Positions 37,722 to 46,501 of a stretch of 64,000 bases of DNA are shown here, in pieces. Position 1 is the first letter of the stretch. Each line of letters starts with the position of its first letter. Under the pieces are notes generated by a model. The model saw only the letters and a list, made by a program, of their open reading frames with translations. It ran no database searches and had not been told where the DNA came from. Both the position numbers and the translations under genes were made by a program. The stretch comes from Rubrivivax sp. (GTDB lineage: Bacteria; Pseudomonadota; Gammaproteobacteria; Burkholderiales; Burkholderiaceae_C): assembly GCA_020852865.1 (NCBI GenBank), contig JADYZZ010000027.1, positions 1 to 64,000 on the forward strand, read 5' to 3'.

Positions 37722-39368
37722 ATGAACGGCGAAGAGGACCCCGTCTACGACTATGTGATCGTCGGCGCCGGCACCGCCGGCTGTCTGCTCGCCAACCGCC
37801 TGTCGGCGGACCGGCGCTGCCGCGTCCTGTTGCTCGAGGCCGGGCCGCGCGACGACTACCTCTGGGTGCATGTGCCGGTGGGCTACCTGTACTGCATCGG
37901 CAACCCGCGCACCGACTGGCTCTATGCCACCGAACCCGAGCCCGGGCTCAACGGCCGCGTGCTGCGCTATCCGCGCGGCAAGGTGCTGGGCGGCTGTTCG
38001 AGCATCAACGGCATGATCTACATGCGCGGCCAGGCGCGCGACTACGACGGCTGGGCGCGGCAGCTCGGCGACGCCGCCTGGAGCTGGGACGCCTGCCTGC
38101 CCTATTTCATGCGCCACGAGGATCACTGGCGCGGCGCCGAGCGCGGCTTCGCGCCGTACCACGGCGCGGGCGGCGAGTGGCGCGTCGAGCGCCAGCGCCT
38201 GTCGTGGGAGATCCTCGACGCCTTCGCCGCCGCGGCGCGCGAGGCGGGCATCCCGGCCAGCGAGGACTTCAACCGCGGCGACAACGAAGGCGTGGGCTAC
38301 TTCGAGGTCAACCAGCGCGCCGGCTGGCGCTGGAACGCCGTCAAGGCCTTCCTGCGCCCGGTGCGGCGGCGGCCGAATCTCGTCGTGCAGACCGGCGCGC
38401 AGGTGGCTCGACTGCTGCTCGAGCCGACGCCCGACGGTCTGCGCGCGGTCGGCATCGAGCTGTGCCCCGCACCCGGCGCACCGCCACGCGTGCGCGCCGC
38501 GCGCGAGGTGGTGCTGGCGGCCGGCGCGATCGGCACGCCGCAGATCCTGCAGTTGTCGGGCGTCGGGCCGGCGCCGCTGCTGCACGCGCACGGCATCGCG
38601 CCGCGCCACGCGCTGGCCGGCGTCGGCGCCAACTTGCAGGACCACCTCCAGATCCGGGCCGTGTTCGGCGTCGCCGGCGCGCGCACGTTGAACGGCATCG
38701 TGCGCAGCTGGCACGGCAAGGCCGGCATCGCGCTGCAGTACCTGTTCACGCGCCGCGGGCCGATGAGCATGTCGCCCTCGCAGCTGGGCGCCTTCACGCG
38801 CAGCGCGCCCGAGCAGCCATGGCCGAACATCGAGTTCCACGTGCAGCCGCTCAGCCTGGACGCCTTCGGCGAGCCGCTGCACCGCACCGACGCCTTCACC
38901 GCCAGCGTGTGCAACCTCAACCCGGGCGCGCGCGGCCACGTGCGGATTCGCTCGGCGCGGCCCGAGGACGCACCGTGCATCCAGCCCAACTACCTGAGCA
39001 CCGACGAGGACCGCAAGGTGGCCGCCGACTCACTGCGCCTGACGCGCCGCATCGCGGCGATGCCGGCGCTGGCGAGGTACCGCCCGCAGGAACTGAAGCC
39101 GGGCATGCAGTACTGCAGCGACGAGGATCTGGCGCGCCTGGCCGGCGACATCGGCACGACGATCTTCCACCCGGTGGGCACGTGCCGCATGGGTGCGGCC
39201 GGCGATGCCGGCGCGGTGGTCGATGCGCGCCTGCGCGTGCACGGCATCGCTGCGCTGCGCGTGGCCGACGCCAGCGTCATGCCCACCATTACCAGCGGCA
39301 ACACCAATGCGCCGACGCTGATGATCGCCGAGCGAGCGGCCGCGTGGATCGTTGCGGCGCCGGGTTGA
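37722..39368 (+). CDS. GMC family FAD-dependent oxidoreductase (choline dehydrogenase-like)
   Basis: A roughly 548-residue flavoprotein. It has the FAD-binding motif YVIVGAGTAGCLLANRLSAD at the N-terminus, followed by LLLEAGPRD, the GMC signature GKVLGGCSSINGMIYMRG, NLQDHLQIRAVFG and the C-terminal HPVGTCRMG and VADASVMPTITSGNTNAP, which carry the catalytic His and Asn. The alcohol substrate is unknown. The start at 37722 was preferred to the GTG at 37680, which lies inside the REP-like element. Confidence 0.92.
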   Translation: MNGEEDPVYDYVIVGAGTAGCLLANRLSADRRCRVLLLEAGPRDDYLWVHVPVGYLYCIGNPRTDWLYATEPEPGLNGRVLRYPRGKVLGGCSSINGMIYMRGQARDYDGWARQLGDAAWSWDACLPYFMRHEDHWRGAERGFAPYHGAGGEWRVERQRLSWEILDAFAAAAREAGIPASEDFNRGDNEGVGYFEVNQRAGWRWNAVKAFLRPVRRRPNLVVQTGAQVARLLLEPTPDGLRAVGIELCPAPGAPPRVRAAREVVLAAGAIGTPQILQLSGVGPAPLLHAHGIAPRHALAGVGANLQDHLQIRAVFGVAGARTLNGIVRSWHGKAGIALQYLFTRRGPMSMSPSQLGAFTRSAPEQPWPNIEFHVQPLSLDAFGEPLHRTDAFTASVCNLNPGARGHVRIRSARPEDAPCIQPNYLSTDEDRKVAADSLRLTRRIAAMPALARYRPQELKPGMQYCSDEDLARLAGDIGTTIFHPVGTCRMGAAGDAGAVVDARLRVHGIAALRVADASVMPTITSGNTNAPTLMIAERAAAWIVAAPG

Positions 39369-39767
39369 CCCCGATGCCGGCGCGCGCCCCGGCTCGCTAC
39401 ATTGCGCGCACTTGCGGTGCCGCGCTTCGCGGCATCCGGGCGGGGGCCGAGGAGACGACGAAGCGCTGCCGACGCAGCCAAGCCATACAAAGAACTCCAT
39501 TCCTGCCGCCGGCGTCTGCTGCCGGAGGCCTTAGAGGCGCCGCGGGTCGGCGCCTCCTTGCTGTCAGGCGCCGCGGGTCGGCGCCTCCTTGCCTGGTGCG
39601 CCCGGCGTGGCCGGCGACCGGGCCGACAGCCGCGCCGCTGACCAGGGCCAGGCCGGCGCAGGAGCCGCGGCGCAGCATTGGCCGGTGAATCCCGCCCAGT
39701 TGTCGGCGCTGCGCGACGGCCGGCGGCGCTACGCTCGGCTCCCGTCGCCCGCCCTGCCCATGCCGCC
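39369..39767. other. Intergenic region with tandem duplicated hairpin
   Basis: About 400 bases between the GMC gene and an HDOD gene. Its centre is occupied by two exact 26-bp copies of a hairpin-forming sequence (annotated separately). No gene with convincing coding character was found in the rest. Confidence 0.4.
39535..39591 (+). repeat. Two tandem 26-bp hairpin repeats, terminator-like
   Basis: AGGCGCCGCGGGTCGGCGCC plus TCCTTG occurs at 39535-39560 and again at 39566-39591. Each copy folds into a 7-bp stem (AGGCGCC/GGCGCCT) with a 7-base loop. No T-run of length follows, so termination would be weak; the exact duplication is the notable feature. Confidence 0.75.
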
Positions 39768-40595
39768 ATGTCCGTGAACCCCGAGCTGCGCTCGCTCGAC
39801 ATCGACATCCCCGCGCAGCCCGAGGCGCTGGTCAAGCTGTCGCTGCTGCTGGCCGAAGACGAGATCAACCTGGCCGCGGCGGCCGAGTTGATCGAGTCGG
39901 ACATGGCTCTGGCCGCCGCGGTGATGAAGGCGGTGAACTCGTCGCTCTACGGCCTCAAGGGCCGGGTGCAGAGCGTGCAGCAGGCCATCACCTACCTCGG
40001 CATGCGCGAGGTTGCCGCCATCACCTTCGAGATGGGTCTGCGCGCGGCGTTTCCGCCGGCCGTCGAGCTCGAGCCGCTGTGGCAGCGCGCCGCGCTGCGC
40101 GGTCTGCTGATGGGGCGGCTCGGGCAGCGCCTGGCGCTCGACGCCTGGGCCGCACATTCGGCCGGCCTGTTCGAGGAATGCGGCAAGGCGGTGCTGTTCC
40201 GGCATGCGCCGGACCATTACCGCGCGATGCTGCGTGCCGCCGAGACCGACACCGAGCTGGCGATGCTCGAGCGCGCCGGCTTCGGCGTCAGCCACGACGC
40301 GCTGGGCGGCGCGCTGTGCGAGAGCTGGGGCCTCGCGCTGGCGGCCGCGGCCAGTGTGCGCCAGCACGTGCTGGCACAGGCCGGCGGGCCGCTGCCGTCG
40401 CAGCCCGATCGGCGCAGCGTGTGCGCGCTGTCGGTGCTGGCGCATGCGCTGATGCAGGCGCCCGACACGCTCGACGGTTGCGCCGAGCGCGTGGCCGCCG
40501 AGGCCGGCCTCGAGCCGACGCTCGTGCTGCGTGCGGCGCGCCAGGCGCAGGAGCAGCTCGACGACGCGCTGCAGCACGGCCGGCGCCAGCCGTAG
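39768..40595 (+). CDS. HDOD domain protein
   Basis: A 275-residue protein with an HDOD domain over most of its length: LVKLSLLLAEDEINLAAAAE, VMKAVNSSLYGLKGRVQSVQ, ITYLGMREVAAITFEMGL and AAHSAGLFEECGKAVL. HDOD proteins are HD-related regulators without nucleotide hydrolase residues, often found in signalling. The start at 39768 has no strong ribosome site. A second HDOD protein is encoded at 59259. Confidence 0.85.
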   Translation: MSVNPELRSLDIDIPAQPEALVKLSLLLAEDEINLAAAAELIESDMALAAAVMKAVNSSLYGLKGRVQSVQQAITYLGMREVAAITFEMGLRAAFPPAVELEPLWQRAALRGLLMGRLGQRLALDAWAAHSAGLFEECGKAVLFRHAPDHYRAMLRAAETDTELAMLERAGFGVSHDALGGALCESWGLALAAAASVRQHVLAQAGGPLPSQPDRRSVCALSVLAHALMQAPDTLDGCAERVAAEAGLEPTLVLRAARQAQEQLDDALQHGRRQP

Positions 40596-40628
40596 CGCCG
40601 CGACCTCGCGGCGCGCGGCCGCCACCCT

Positions 40629-41084
40629 CTATCGGGGCGCCGATGCCGTGGCCGACGCTGCCGGCGCTGCCGCCGGCGCCGCCGGCGCTGTCGGCAGCAC
40701 CACGCCCGGGCCGAGCGGGATGTCCTCGGCTTCGCTCACGTCGGTGACGAAGGAGCGCGTCTCGCCGAAGCAGGTGGTCGGCAGGCCCACCTTCTCCTCG
40801 TAGTGCAGCGCGACGCGCTTGCCCATCAGCCGCGTGATGCGCGCGGCCACCGCGTCGTCGTGCACCGTGAAGAAGAACTTCTCGGTCGTCGAGCCGGGCA
40901 GCGAGACGAGCGCGAGCTCGCCCTCCCAGGTCTTGCAGATCCAGCCGCGCTTGCTGAACTGCTGCACCCAGCCGGCGCGCTCGCCCGAGGAGTAGCTCCA
41001 ACTCCAGGCCAGCCACAGCCAGGTCGCGACCAGCGCCGCCAGCACGGTCAGCGGCAGCAGCAGGTACTTGACGAGCGGGCCCAT
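40629..41084 (-). CDS. Conserved membrane-anchored protein, unknown function
   Basis: A 151-residue protein with an N-terminal membrane helix (YLLLPLTVLAALVATWLWLAW) and a periplasmic domain: SYSSGERAGWVQQFSKRGWI, CKTWEGELALVSLPG, EKFFFTVHDDAVAARITRLMGKRVALHYEEK and LPTTCFGETRSFVT. I recognise this as a conserved family in beta- and gammaproteobacteria but know no function. The two cysteines (in WICKTWEG and PTTCFGE) are conserved in style. The C-terminal 30 residues are Ala/Pro-rich. It is 6 bp downstream of the polyamine-binding protein gene and probably cotranscribed. Confidence 0.75.
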   Translation of the reverse strand: MGPLVKYLLLPLTVLAALVATWLWLAWSWSYSSGERAGWVQQFSKRGWICKTWEGELALVSLPGSTTEKFFFTVHDDAVAARITRLMGKRVALHYEEKVGLPTTCFGETRSFVTDVSEAEDIPLGPGVVLPTAPAAPAAAPAASATASAPR

Positions 41085-41090
41085 CGCGCG

Positions 41091-42206
41091 CTATCGGGTG
41101 TTGGTCTTGAAGTTGGTGAACACGCGCGTCTGCACGCGGCGAGCATCGTTGGGCAGGGTCTGCGGCATCGCCATCTTCGCGAGGTCGACCGCGCTCGGGA
41201 AGACCACCGGGTTGTTCGCGATCGAGGGTTTGACGTAGGGCTTGGAGAAGGCGTTCGGGTTGCCGTAGAAGACCTGGTTGGTGAGTGCGGCGTGCACCTG
41301 CGGGCGCAGGATGTAATCGATGAAGAGGTAGGCGTTCTTCACGTGCTTGGCGTCCTTGGGGATCGCCATCGTGTCGAAGAACAGCGTCGCGCCGCGCGGC
41401 GGGATCAGGGCCTCGAAGCGCTGCCCGGTCTTGCCGTCGAGCGCGCGCTGGTTGCCGATCAGGAAGTCGCCCGAGTAGCCCAGCGAGACGCACAGCGAGC
41501 CGTTGGTGTAGTCGCTGATCGGCCCGGGCGAGGAGATGCGGGTGACGTAGGGGCGCGCCTTCATCAGCAACTCCTGCGCCGCCTCGTAGTCCTTGGGGTT
41601 GGTGCTGTAGCCGGGTTTGCCGGCGTAGAGCATCGCCACCGGCACCACCTCGCTGGCCGAGTCGAGCACGTGCACGCCGCAGCTCTTGAGCTTGGCCGCG
41701 TATTCGGGCTTGAAGATCAGGTCGAGCGGGTTGTCGGGCATCGGCATGCCGCCCAGCGCGGACTTGACCTTGTCGGGGTTGATGCCCACGGTGACGAAGC
41801 CCCACATCCAGTCGACCAGGTACTTGTTGCCCGGATCGACCTCGGCGAGCTTGGCCAGCAACGCGGGATCGAGGTTCTTCCAGTTCGGGATCTGCGCGCG
41901 GTCGAGCGGCAGGAACAGCCCGGCCTCGATCTGGCGCTTGGCGAAATGGGCCGAGGGCACGACGATGTCGTAGCCGGTCTTGCCGGCTACCAGGCGCGCG
42001 TGCAGCGTCTCGTTGGCATCGAACAGGTCGTAGCGCACCTTGATCCCGGTCTCCTTCTCGAAGTTGGGGATCGTGTCGGGCGCGATGTAGTCGGCCCAGT
42101 TGAGGATGTTGAGGACCTTGGCGTCGTCCTGCGCCGGGGCCGCGGCGGGCGCCAGCAAGGCGGCGCCGACCAAGGCGGCAAGGGCGGCGAGGCGGCGGCA
42201 GGCCAT
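41091..42206 (-). CDS. Polyamine ABC transporter substrate-binding protein (PotF/PotD-like)
   Basis: A 371-residue periplasmic binding protein for spermidine or putrescine. After a signal peptide (LAALAALVGAALLAPAAAPA) come VLNILNWADYIAPDTIPNFE, YDIVVPSAHFAKRQIEAGLF, YLVDWMWGFVTVGIN, and DYTNGSLCVSLGYSGDFLIG, all matching the PotF layout with the substrate-contacting Trp and Asp residues. The permease and ATPase genes are not adjacent, so it is an orphan binding protein. The start at 42206 has AAAGGA upstream. Confidence 0.92.
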   Translation of the reverse strand: MACRRLAALAALVGAALLAPAAAPAQDDAKVLNILNWADYIAPDTIPNFEKETGIKVRYDLFDANETLHARLVAGKTGYDIVVPSAHFAKRQIEAGLFLPLDRAQIPNWKNLDPALLAKLAEVDPGNKYLVDWMWGFVTVGINPDKVKSALGGMPMPDNPLDLIFKPEYAAKLKSCGVHVLDSASEVVPVAMLYAGKPGYSTNPKDYEAAQELLMKARPYVTRISSPGPISDYTNGSLCVSLGYSGDFLIGNQRALDGKTGQRFEALIPPRGATLFFDTMAIPKDAKHVKNAYLFIDYILRPQVHAALTNQVFYGNPNAFSKPYVKPSIANNPVVFPSAVDLAKMAMPQTLPNDARRVQTRVFTNFKTNTR

Positions 42207-42249
42207 GGCGGGGCGTCCTTTCGGCGGGGGCGGTGTGGCGGTCAACGAG

Positions 42250-42741
42250 TCAGCGCGCATTTTGGCCGACGCCCTCGTCGGCCGGACGGCGGCCGAAGAT
42301 GCTCCAGCCCTCCATCACCAGTACGGCCTTGCCGTGCTGGTTGCGCAGCGTGCAGCGCGAGCGCACCAGGCCGGCGCCGGGCCGGCTGGCCATCGGGCGC
42401 GCCTCCAGCACTTCGAGCCTGCCGTCGAGCCGGTCGCCGACGTACACCGGAGCCAGCCAGCGCAACTGCTCCATGCCCGGCGAACCGAGGCTCGCGGTGT
42501 CGCGCAGGTAGGCGTCCCACATCATGCGCATCGCCAGCGACGCGGTGTGCCAGCCGCTCGCGCACAGGGCGCCGAAGATCGAGGCGCGCGCCGCCTCCTC
42601 GTCGAGGTGGAAGGGCTGCGGGTCGAACTGGCGCGCGAACTCGACGATCGCCTCGCGCGTGAGCTCGATGCCGCCGAACTCGCGCGTTGTGCCGACCGGG
42701 AAGTCCTCCCAGTACCAGCGCTTGTGGTCTGCGTTGCCCAT
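42250..42741 (-). CDS. MaoC family dehydratase
   Basis: A 163-residue hotdog-fold enoyl-CoA hydratase-like protein. The signature is FARQFDPQPFHLDEEAARAS followed by FGALCASGWHTASLAMRMM (the D-x-x-P-x-H hydratase motif). The start YWEDFPVGTTREFGG is typical. The substrate is an acyl-CoA of unknown type. It precedes the binding-protein gene on the minus strand with a 43-bp gap. Confidence 0.9.
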   Translation of the reverse strand: MGNADHKRWYWEDFPVGTTREFGGIELTREAIVEFARQFDPQPFHLDEEAARASIFGALCASGWHTASLAMRMMWDAYLRDTASLGSPGMEQLRWLAPVYVGDRLDGRLEVLEARPMASRPGAGLVRSRCTLRNQHGKAVLVMEGWSIFGRRPADEGVGQNAR

Positions 42742-42817
42742 ACATCAAGCATAGCCGGCACCCGCTGCCCGGGACGACTACGATGCTCTTGCTTCCGCTT
42801 GCACACCGCATCCCGCC

Positions 42818-43399
42818 ATGACCCTGATGCTGCTCGGCCTCGTGATCTTCCTGGGCGCGCACGCCGCGCGCATCGTCGCCGAACCCTGGCGCCGGCGCAC
42901 GATCGGGCGGCTGGGCCTGCCTCGCTGGAAGGCGCTGCATTCGCTCGTCAGCCTGGCCGGCCTGGCGCTCGTGGTCTGGGGCTTCGCGGCGGCGCGCGCG
43001 CAGCCGCTGGCGCTGTGGCAGCCGCCGCTGTGGACGCGCCACCTTGCGGCACTGATCATGCTGCCGTCGCTCGTGCTCTGCGTCGCCGCGTACGTGCCGG
43101 GCAATCGGCTGAAGGCCCGGTTGCACCACCCGATGCTGCTGGGCGTCGAGTTGTGGGCCGCGGCGCACCTGCTGGCCAACGGCCGGCTGCACGACGCGGT
43201 GCTGTTCGGCGCCTTCCTGCTCTGGGCCCTGCTCGATCACCGCGCCGCGCTGGTGCGCGACCGCGCGGCGGCCATCGCCTGCGCGCCCGGGCGCTGGCGG
43301 CCGACGGCGCTGGCGCTCGCCGTCGGTGCGGCGGCCTGGGCCGCGCTCGCGTTCTGGGGCCACCGGCTGCTGTTCGGCGTCGCGCCGCTGGGTGTCTGA
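42818..43399 (+). CDS. NnrU family membrane protein
   Basis: A 193-residue polytopic membrane protein of the NnrU family, found near denitrification and isoprenoid genes. It contains LVIFLGAHAARIVAEPWRR, the charged LPRWKALHSLVSLAGLALVVWGF segment and VELWAAAHLLANGRLHDAVLFGAFLLWALL. There are about six hydrophobic helices. The substrate is unknown and no nitrogen-metabolism genes are nearby. Confidence 0.9.
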   Translation: MTLMLLGLVIFLGAHAARIVAEPWRRRTIGRLGLPRWKALHSLVSLAGLALVVWGFAAARAQPLALWQPPLWTRHLAALIMLPSLVLCVAAYVPGNRLKARLHHPMLLGVELWAAAHLLANGRLHDAVLFGAFLLWALLDHRAALVRDRAAAIACAPGRWRPTALALAVGAAAWAALAFWGHRLLFGVAPLGV

Positions 43400-43502
43400 G
43401 CGCCCCGGCGCCGGGTTCGCCCGCGGAGACTCGCGCGCGGCCCCTCGGGCCCGGCGCCCGGGACGGCCCGATGCATGCCGCCACCGGGATGCCCGGAGGT
43501 GC

Positions 43503-44183
43503 TCAGCGTGCGGGATCGAGCGGCGTCACCAACACCTCGCCTTCCGTGCTGCTGCGGTTGACCGCGCGCGACACCGGCCAGGCCTGCAGCGTCTCGGGCG
43601 GCGGCGGCGCCAGCAGCGGCGCGATCGCAGCCGGGTCCTGCGCGTCGCGCGCCAGCCATTGCGGCCAGTGCGGCGTCGCCACGAGCACCGGCATGCGGTC
43701 GTGCACCGGCGCCATCAGGGCATTGGCCTCGGTGGTGACGATGCAGCAGCTGAGCAGCCAGTCGTCGTCGGGCGCGGCGCGCCAGGCCTCGAACAGGCCG
43801 GCCAGCGCGAGCAGCGAGCCGTCGCGCGCGCTGAAGTACCAGGGCTGCTTGCCGCCGGCCGCGGCCTGCCATTCGTAGAAACCGCTGGCCGGCAGCAGGC
43901 AGCGCCGCCGGCGGATGGCCTGGCGGAACGAGGGCTTGTCGAACACGCCCTCGCTGCGCGCGTTGGCGAGCTTCGCGCCGATGGCGGGCTCCCTGGCCCA
44001 CGAGGGCACGAGACCCCAGCGCATCAGCTCGGCCACGCGCTCGCCGGCGCGCGTCTCGTAGACCACCGGCACCGGCGACTGCGGCGTGACGTTCCAGCGC
44101 TTGGGGAAGGGTGGCGCACGCAGCAGCGAGAAGCCCGCCACCAGCGTGGCCGGGTCGTAGGCGACGACGTAGCGCCCGCACAT
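43503..44183 (-). CDS. SOS response-associated peptidase (SRAP/YedK family)
   Basis: A 226-residue protein of the HMCES/YedK family, which protects abasic sites in single-stranded DNA by forming a covalent link through Cys2. The start MCGRYVV exposes the catalytic cysteine. Further conserved residues are in AKLANARSEGVFDKPSFRQA, LLPASGFYEWQ (catalytic Glu) and MAPVHDRMPVL (catalytic His). The ATG at 44183 is fixed by the need for Cys at position 2. Confidence 0.96.
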   Translation of the reverse strand: MCGRYVVAYDPATLVAGFSLLRAPPFPKRWNVTPQSPVPVVYETRAGERVAELMRWGLVPSWAREPAIGAKLANARSEGVFDKPSFRQAIRRRRCLLPASGFYEWQAAAGGKQPWYFSARDGSLLALAGLFEAWRAAPDDDWLLSCCIVTTEANALMAPVHDRMPVLVATPHWPQWLARDAQDPAAIAPLLAPPPPETLQAWPVSRAVNRSSTEGEVLVTPLDPAR

Positions 44184-44375
44184 CGGGCCGATGGTAGCGG
44201 CCGGCGTCCCCGGCCGATGGCGCCTGCGGCCGGCGGCGCAAGGTGGGGCCCCCGGAAGGGGTGGGCGGCTGGCGGCAGCAGGGGGCCCCCGGAGCTCCGA
44301 CCAGCGGGCGATGGCGCGCTCGCGGCCGCCGGACGACGATGCGCCGCACCACAACTGCCGCACGAGGAGGCTGGC

Positions 44376-44651
44376 ATGTTCGACTGGTTGCTGCAGCGCC
44401 TGGCGCCCGCGCGCGCCGAGCCGCGCGCCTTCAACGCCCCGTTCAGCGCGACCCTGCCGCCGCTCGATGCGCTCGACGACGCCGCGGCCGAGCCGATCCT
44501 CGGCTGCGGCTGGTTCGACTCGAGCCACGACCTGCGCCAGGGCCTCGTGGTGCAGGAACACGCCAGCGCCGACATGGTGTCCGAAGCGCTCGGCGTTGCG
44601 GCCTGGCTCGAGCTGCACCTGCGCGAGTGGCGCGGCGCGGTTGCGGCATGA
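44376..44651 (+). CDS. Small conserved protein, unknown function
   Basis: A 91-residue soluble protein: MFDWLLQRLAPARAEPRAFN, then a core GCGWFDSSHDLRQGLVVQEH and EALGVAAWLELHLREW. It has a compact acidic composition without membrane segments. The start has a strong GAGGAGGC site 6 bases upstream. I know of no function. It precedes the DUF4397 lipoprotein gene by 32 bp. Confidence 0.75.
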   Translation: MFDWLLQRLAPARAEPRAFNAPFSATLPPLDALDDAAAEPILGCGWFDSSHDLRQGLVVQEHASADMVSEALGVAAWLELHLREWRGAVAA

Positions 44652-44683
44652 TGCCGGCAGCGCAAGTTACACGGGAGCCGTTC

Positions 44684-45967
44684 ATGACGCAGCTCGGGCG
44701 CCGCATGCTGCTCGCCGCCCTCGTCGCCTTCGGTCTGCTGGCCGGCTGCGGCGGCGGCACCGACCGCACGAAGGCGCATCTGCGCCTGGTCAACGCCAGC
44801 GCCGGCTACGCCCGGCTCGACGTGAACCAGGGCGGCACGCCGCGGCAGACCGCGCTGGGCTACGGTCAGGGCGCCGCCTATGCCGACTTCGACCGCGGCA
44901 GCGACACCGATCTGACCGTGCTCGCCACCGGCTCGCCCACCGCGGTGGTGACGCTGCGCCCGGCGCTGGCCAAGGACCAGTACTACACGCTGCTGGCCTA
45001 CGGCGGCGCCGGCGCCCTGGCCACCCTGATGCTCGACGACAACGTCGGCACTCCGGCGAGCGGGCAGACGTTGCTGCGCGTGGTCAACGCCGCGCCCGAT
45101 GCCGGCGCGCTCGATGTCTACGTCACCGCCGCGAGCGATGCGCTTGCTGCAGCGGTGCCGGTGCAGGCCGGTGCGGCCTACGGCGTGCTCGGCAGCTGCG
45201 CCACGCTGGCCAGCGGAAGCTGGCGGCTGCGCGTGACTGCAGCCGGCAGCAAGAACGACCTGCGGCTCGACGTCGCCGACCTCGCGCTCGGCAGCCAGCA
45301 GCTCATGACCCTGGTCGTCACGCCGGGCGCGGGCGGCGTACTCGTCAACGCGCTGGCGCTGGTGCAGCGCGGCGACGTCGCACGGCTCGACGGCCGACAG
45401 GCACGCGTGCGTGCGGTGGCCGGCGTCACCGCCGGCGGCGCAGTCAGCGCCAGCGTGGGCGGCGCGGCGCTGCTGGCCGGCATCGGCGCGCCGGCCGTGG
45501 GGGCCTACCAGCTCGTCGCCGCCGGCGCGGCCGCGCCGGCGCTGACCGTGGACGGCGTCGGATTCACGACACCGGCCGCGACGCTTGCGGCCGGCGCCGA
45601 CTACACGCTGCTCGTGTACGGCGACGCGGCCTCACCGCGGGCGGCATGGGCCGCCGACGACAACCGCCTGCCGGCCATCGCGAGCCAGGTGCGCATCCGT
45701 CTCGTCAACGGCGTGACGGGTGCGAGCGGTCCGCTCGCGCTCGCTCTGGACTACCTGCCGATCGCCGGCGGGCTCGTCGCCGGCTCGGCCTCGGACTACG
45801 CGCTCACCGATGCCAGCACGACCGCGCAGCTCACGGTTTCGGCCAGCGGCACGGCGCAGCCGCTGTACAGCGCTGCCGGCCAGACCCTCGCCGCGGGCTC
45901 GGTGTACAGCCTGTTCGTGCTTGGCGACGCGGCCGCGCCGACCGGCGTGCTGCGCAGGGATCGCTGA
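44684..45967 (+). CDS. DUF4397 domain lipoprotein
   Basis: A 427-residue predicted lipoprotein. The signal peptide ends with a lipobox (LLAGC). The mature part is built of repeated DUF4397-like beta domains: KAHLRLVNASAGYARLDVNQ, TLLRVVNAAPDAGALDVYVT and IRLVNGVTGASGPLALALDY, with YTLLAYGG-like and YTLLVYGD-like segments between them. DUF4397 proteins are extracytoplasmic with unknown ligand. The start at 44684 is the first ATG next to the signal peptide; a further ATG 36 bases earlier is possible. Confidence 0.85.
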   Translation: MTQLGRRMLLAALVAFGLLAGCGGGTDRTKAHLRLVNASAGYARLDVNQGGTPRQTALGYGQGAAYADFDRGSDTDLTVLATGSPTAVVTLRPALAKDQYYTLLAYGGAGALATLMLDDNVGTPASGQTLLRVVNAAPDAGALDVYVTAASDALAAAVPVQAGAAYGVLGSCATLASGSWRLRVTAAGSKNDLRLDVADLALGSQQLMTLVVTPGAGGVLVNALALVQRGDVARLDGRQARVRAVAGVTAGGAVSASVGGAALLAGIGAPAVGAYQLVAAGAAAPALTVDGVGFTTPAATLAAGADYTLLVYGDAASPRAAWAADDNRLPAIASQVRIRLVNGVTGASGPLALALDYLPIAGGLVAGSASDYALTDASTTAQLTVSASGTAQPLYSAAGQTLAAGSVYSLFVLGDAAAPTGVLRRDR

Positions 45968-46099
45968 GCGGGCCGCGCGGGGCTTGCGGTCGGCCGTGCG
46001 CGTTCGCCCTGCTTGACCGCGCGCAGGTGCGCGCGCACACTTTTCGCGCCGGCCCAACGCGCACCCGTTTCGCGTGCGGGTGCGACGGGGAGAAGCACG

Positions 46100-46501
46100 A
46101 TGCCCAGCGCGCAGTCCCTGAGGAAGATCGTCCTGGCCAGCGCCGCGGCAGCGGCCGCGATGACGGCCGGTGCGGCCGAAACATGGACCTATGTGCACTT
46201 CACGCCGGGCGGCTTGGCGCTGGGGACGGGAGTGCTCGAGCTCGAAGAGGCGCAGGGCAAGGGCACCGTCAGCATGTTCAGCTATCACGAATACGCCGAC
46301 GGCTGCTACGCCAAGCGCAAGATGGACGCGACGGTCACGCGCGACGCCGAGTTCACCGTCATCACGACCCAGGACATGATGCGCGGCTGTGCGCCGCTGC
46401 GCATCACGATCCGCAACGACGGGACCGGCGGCCGCCAGGAGGCGCTGGTCGGCGGCGCATGGGTGCCGGACCAGCGCGACCACGGCTTGCGCCGCAAGTG
46501 A
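46100..46501 (+). CDS. Small exported protein, unknown function
   Basis: A 133-residue exported protein. The signal peptide (LRKIVLASAAAAAAMTAGAAE) is followed by WTYVHFTPGGLALGTGVLEL and the cysteine-containing DGCYAKRKMDATVTRD and MMRGCAPLRITIRNDG segments. Two cysteines probably form a disulfide. The start is supported by GGGGAGAAGCACG. No family was recognised. Confidence 0.7.
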   Translation: MPSAQSLRKIVLASAAAAAAMTAGAAETWTYVHFTPGGLALGTGVLELEEAQGKGTVSMFSYHEYADGCYAKRKMDATVTRDAEFTVITTQDMMRGCAPLRITIRNDGTGGRQEALVGGAWVPDQRDHGLRRK

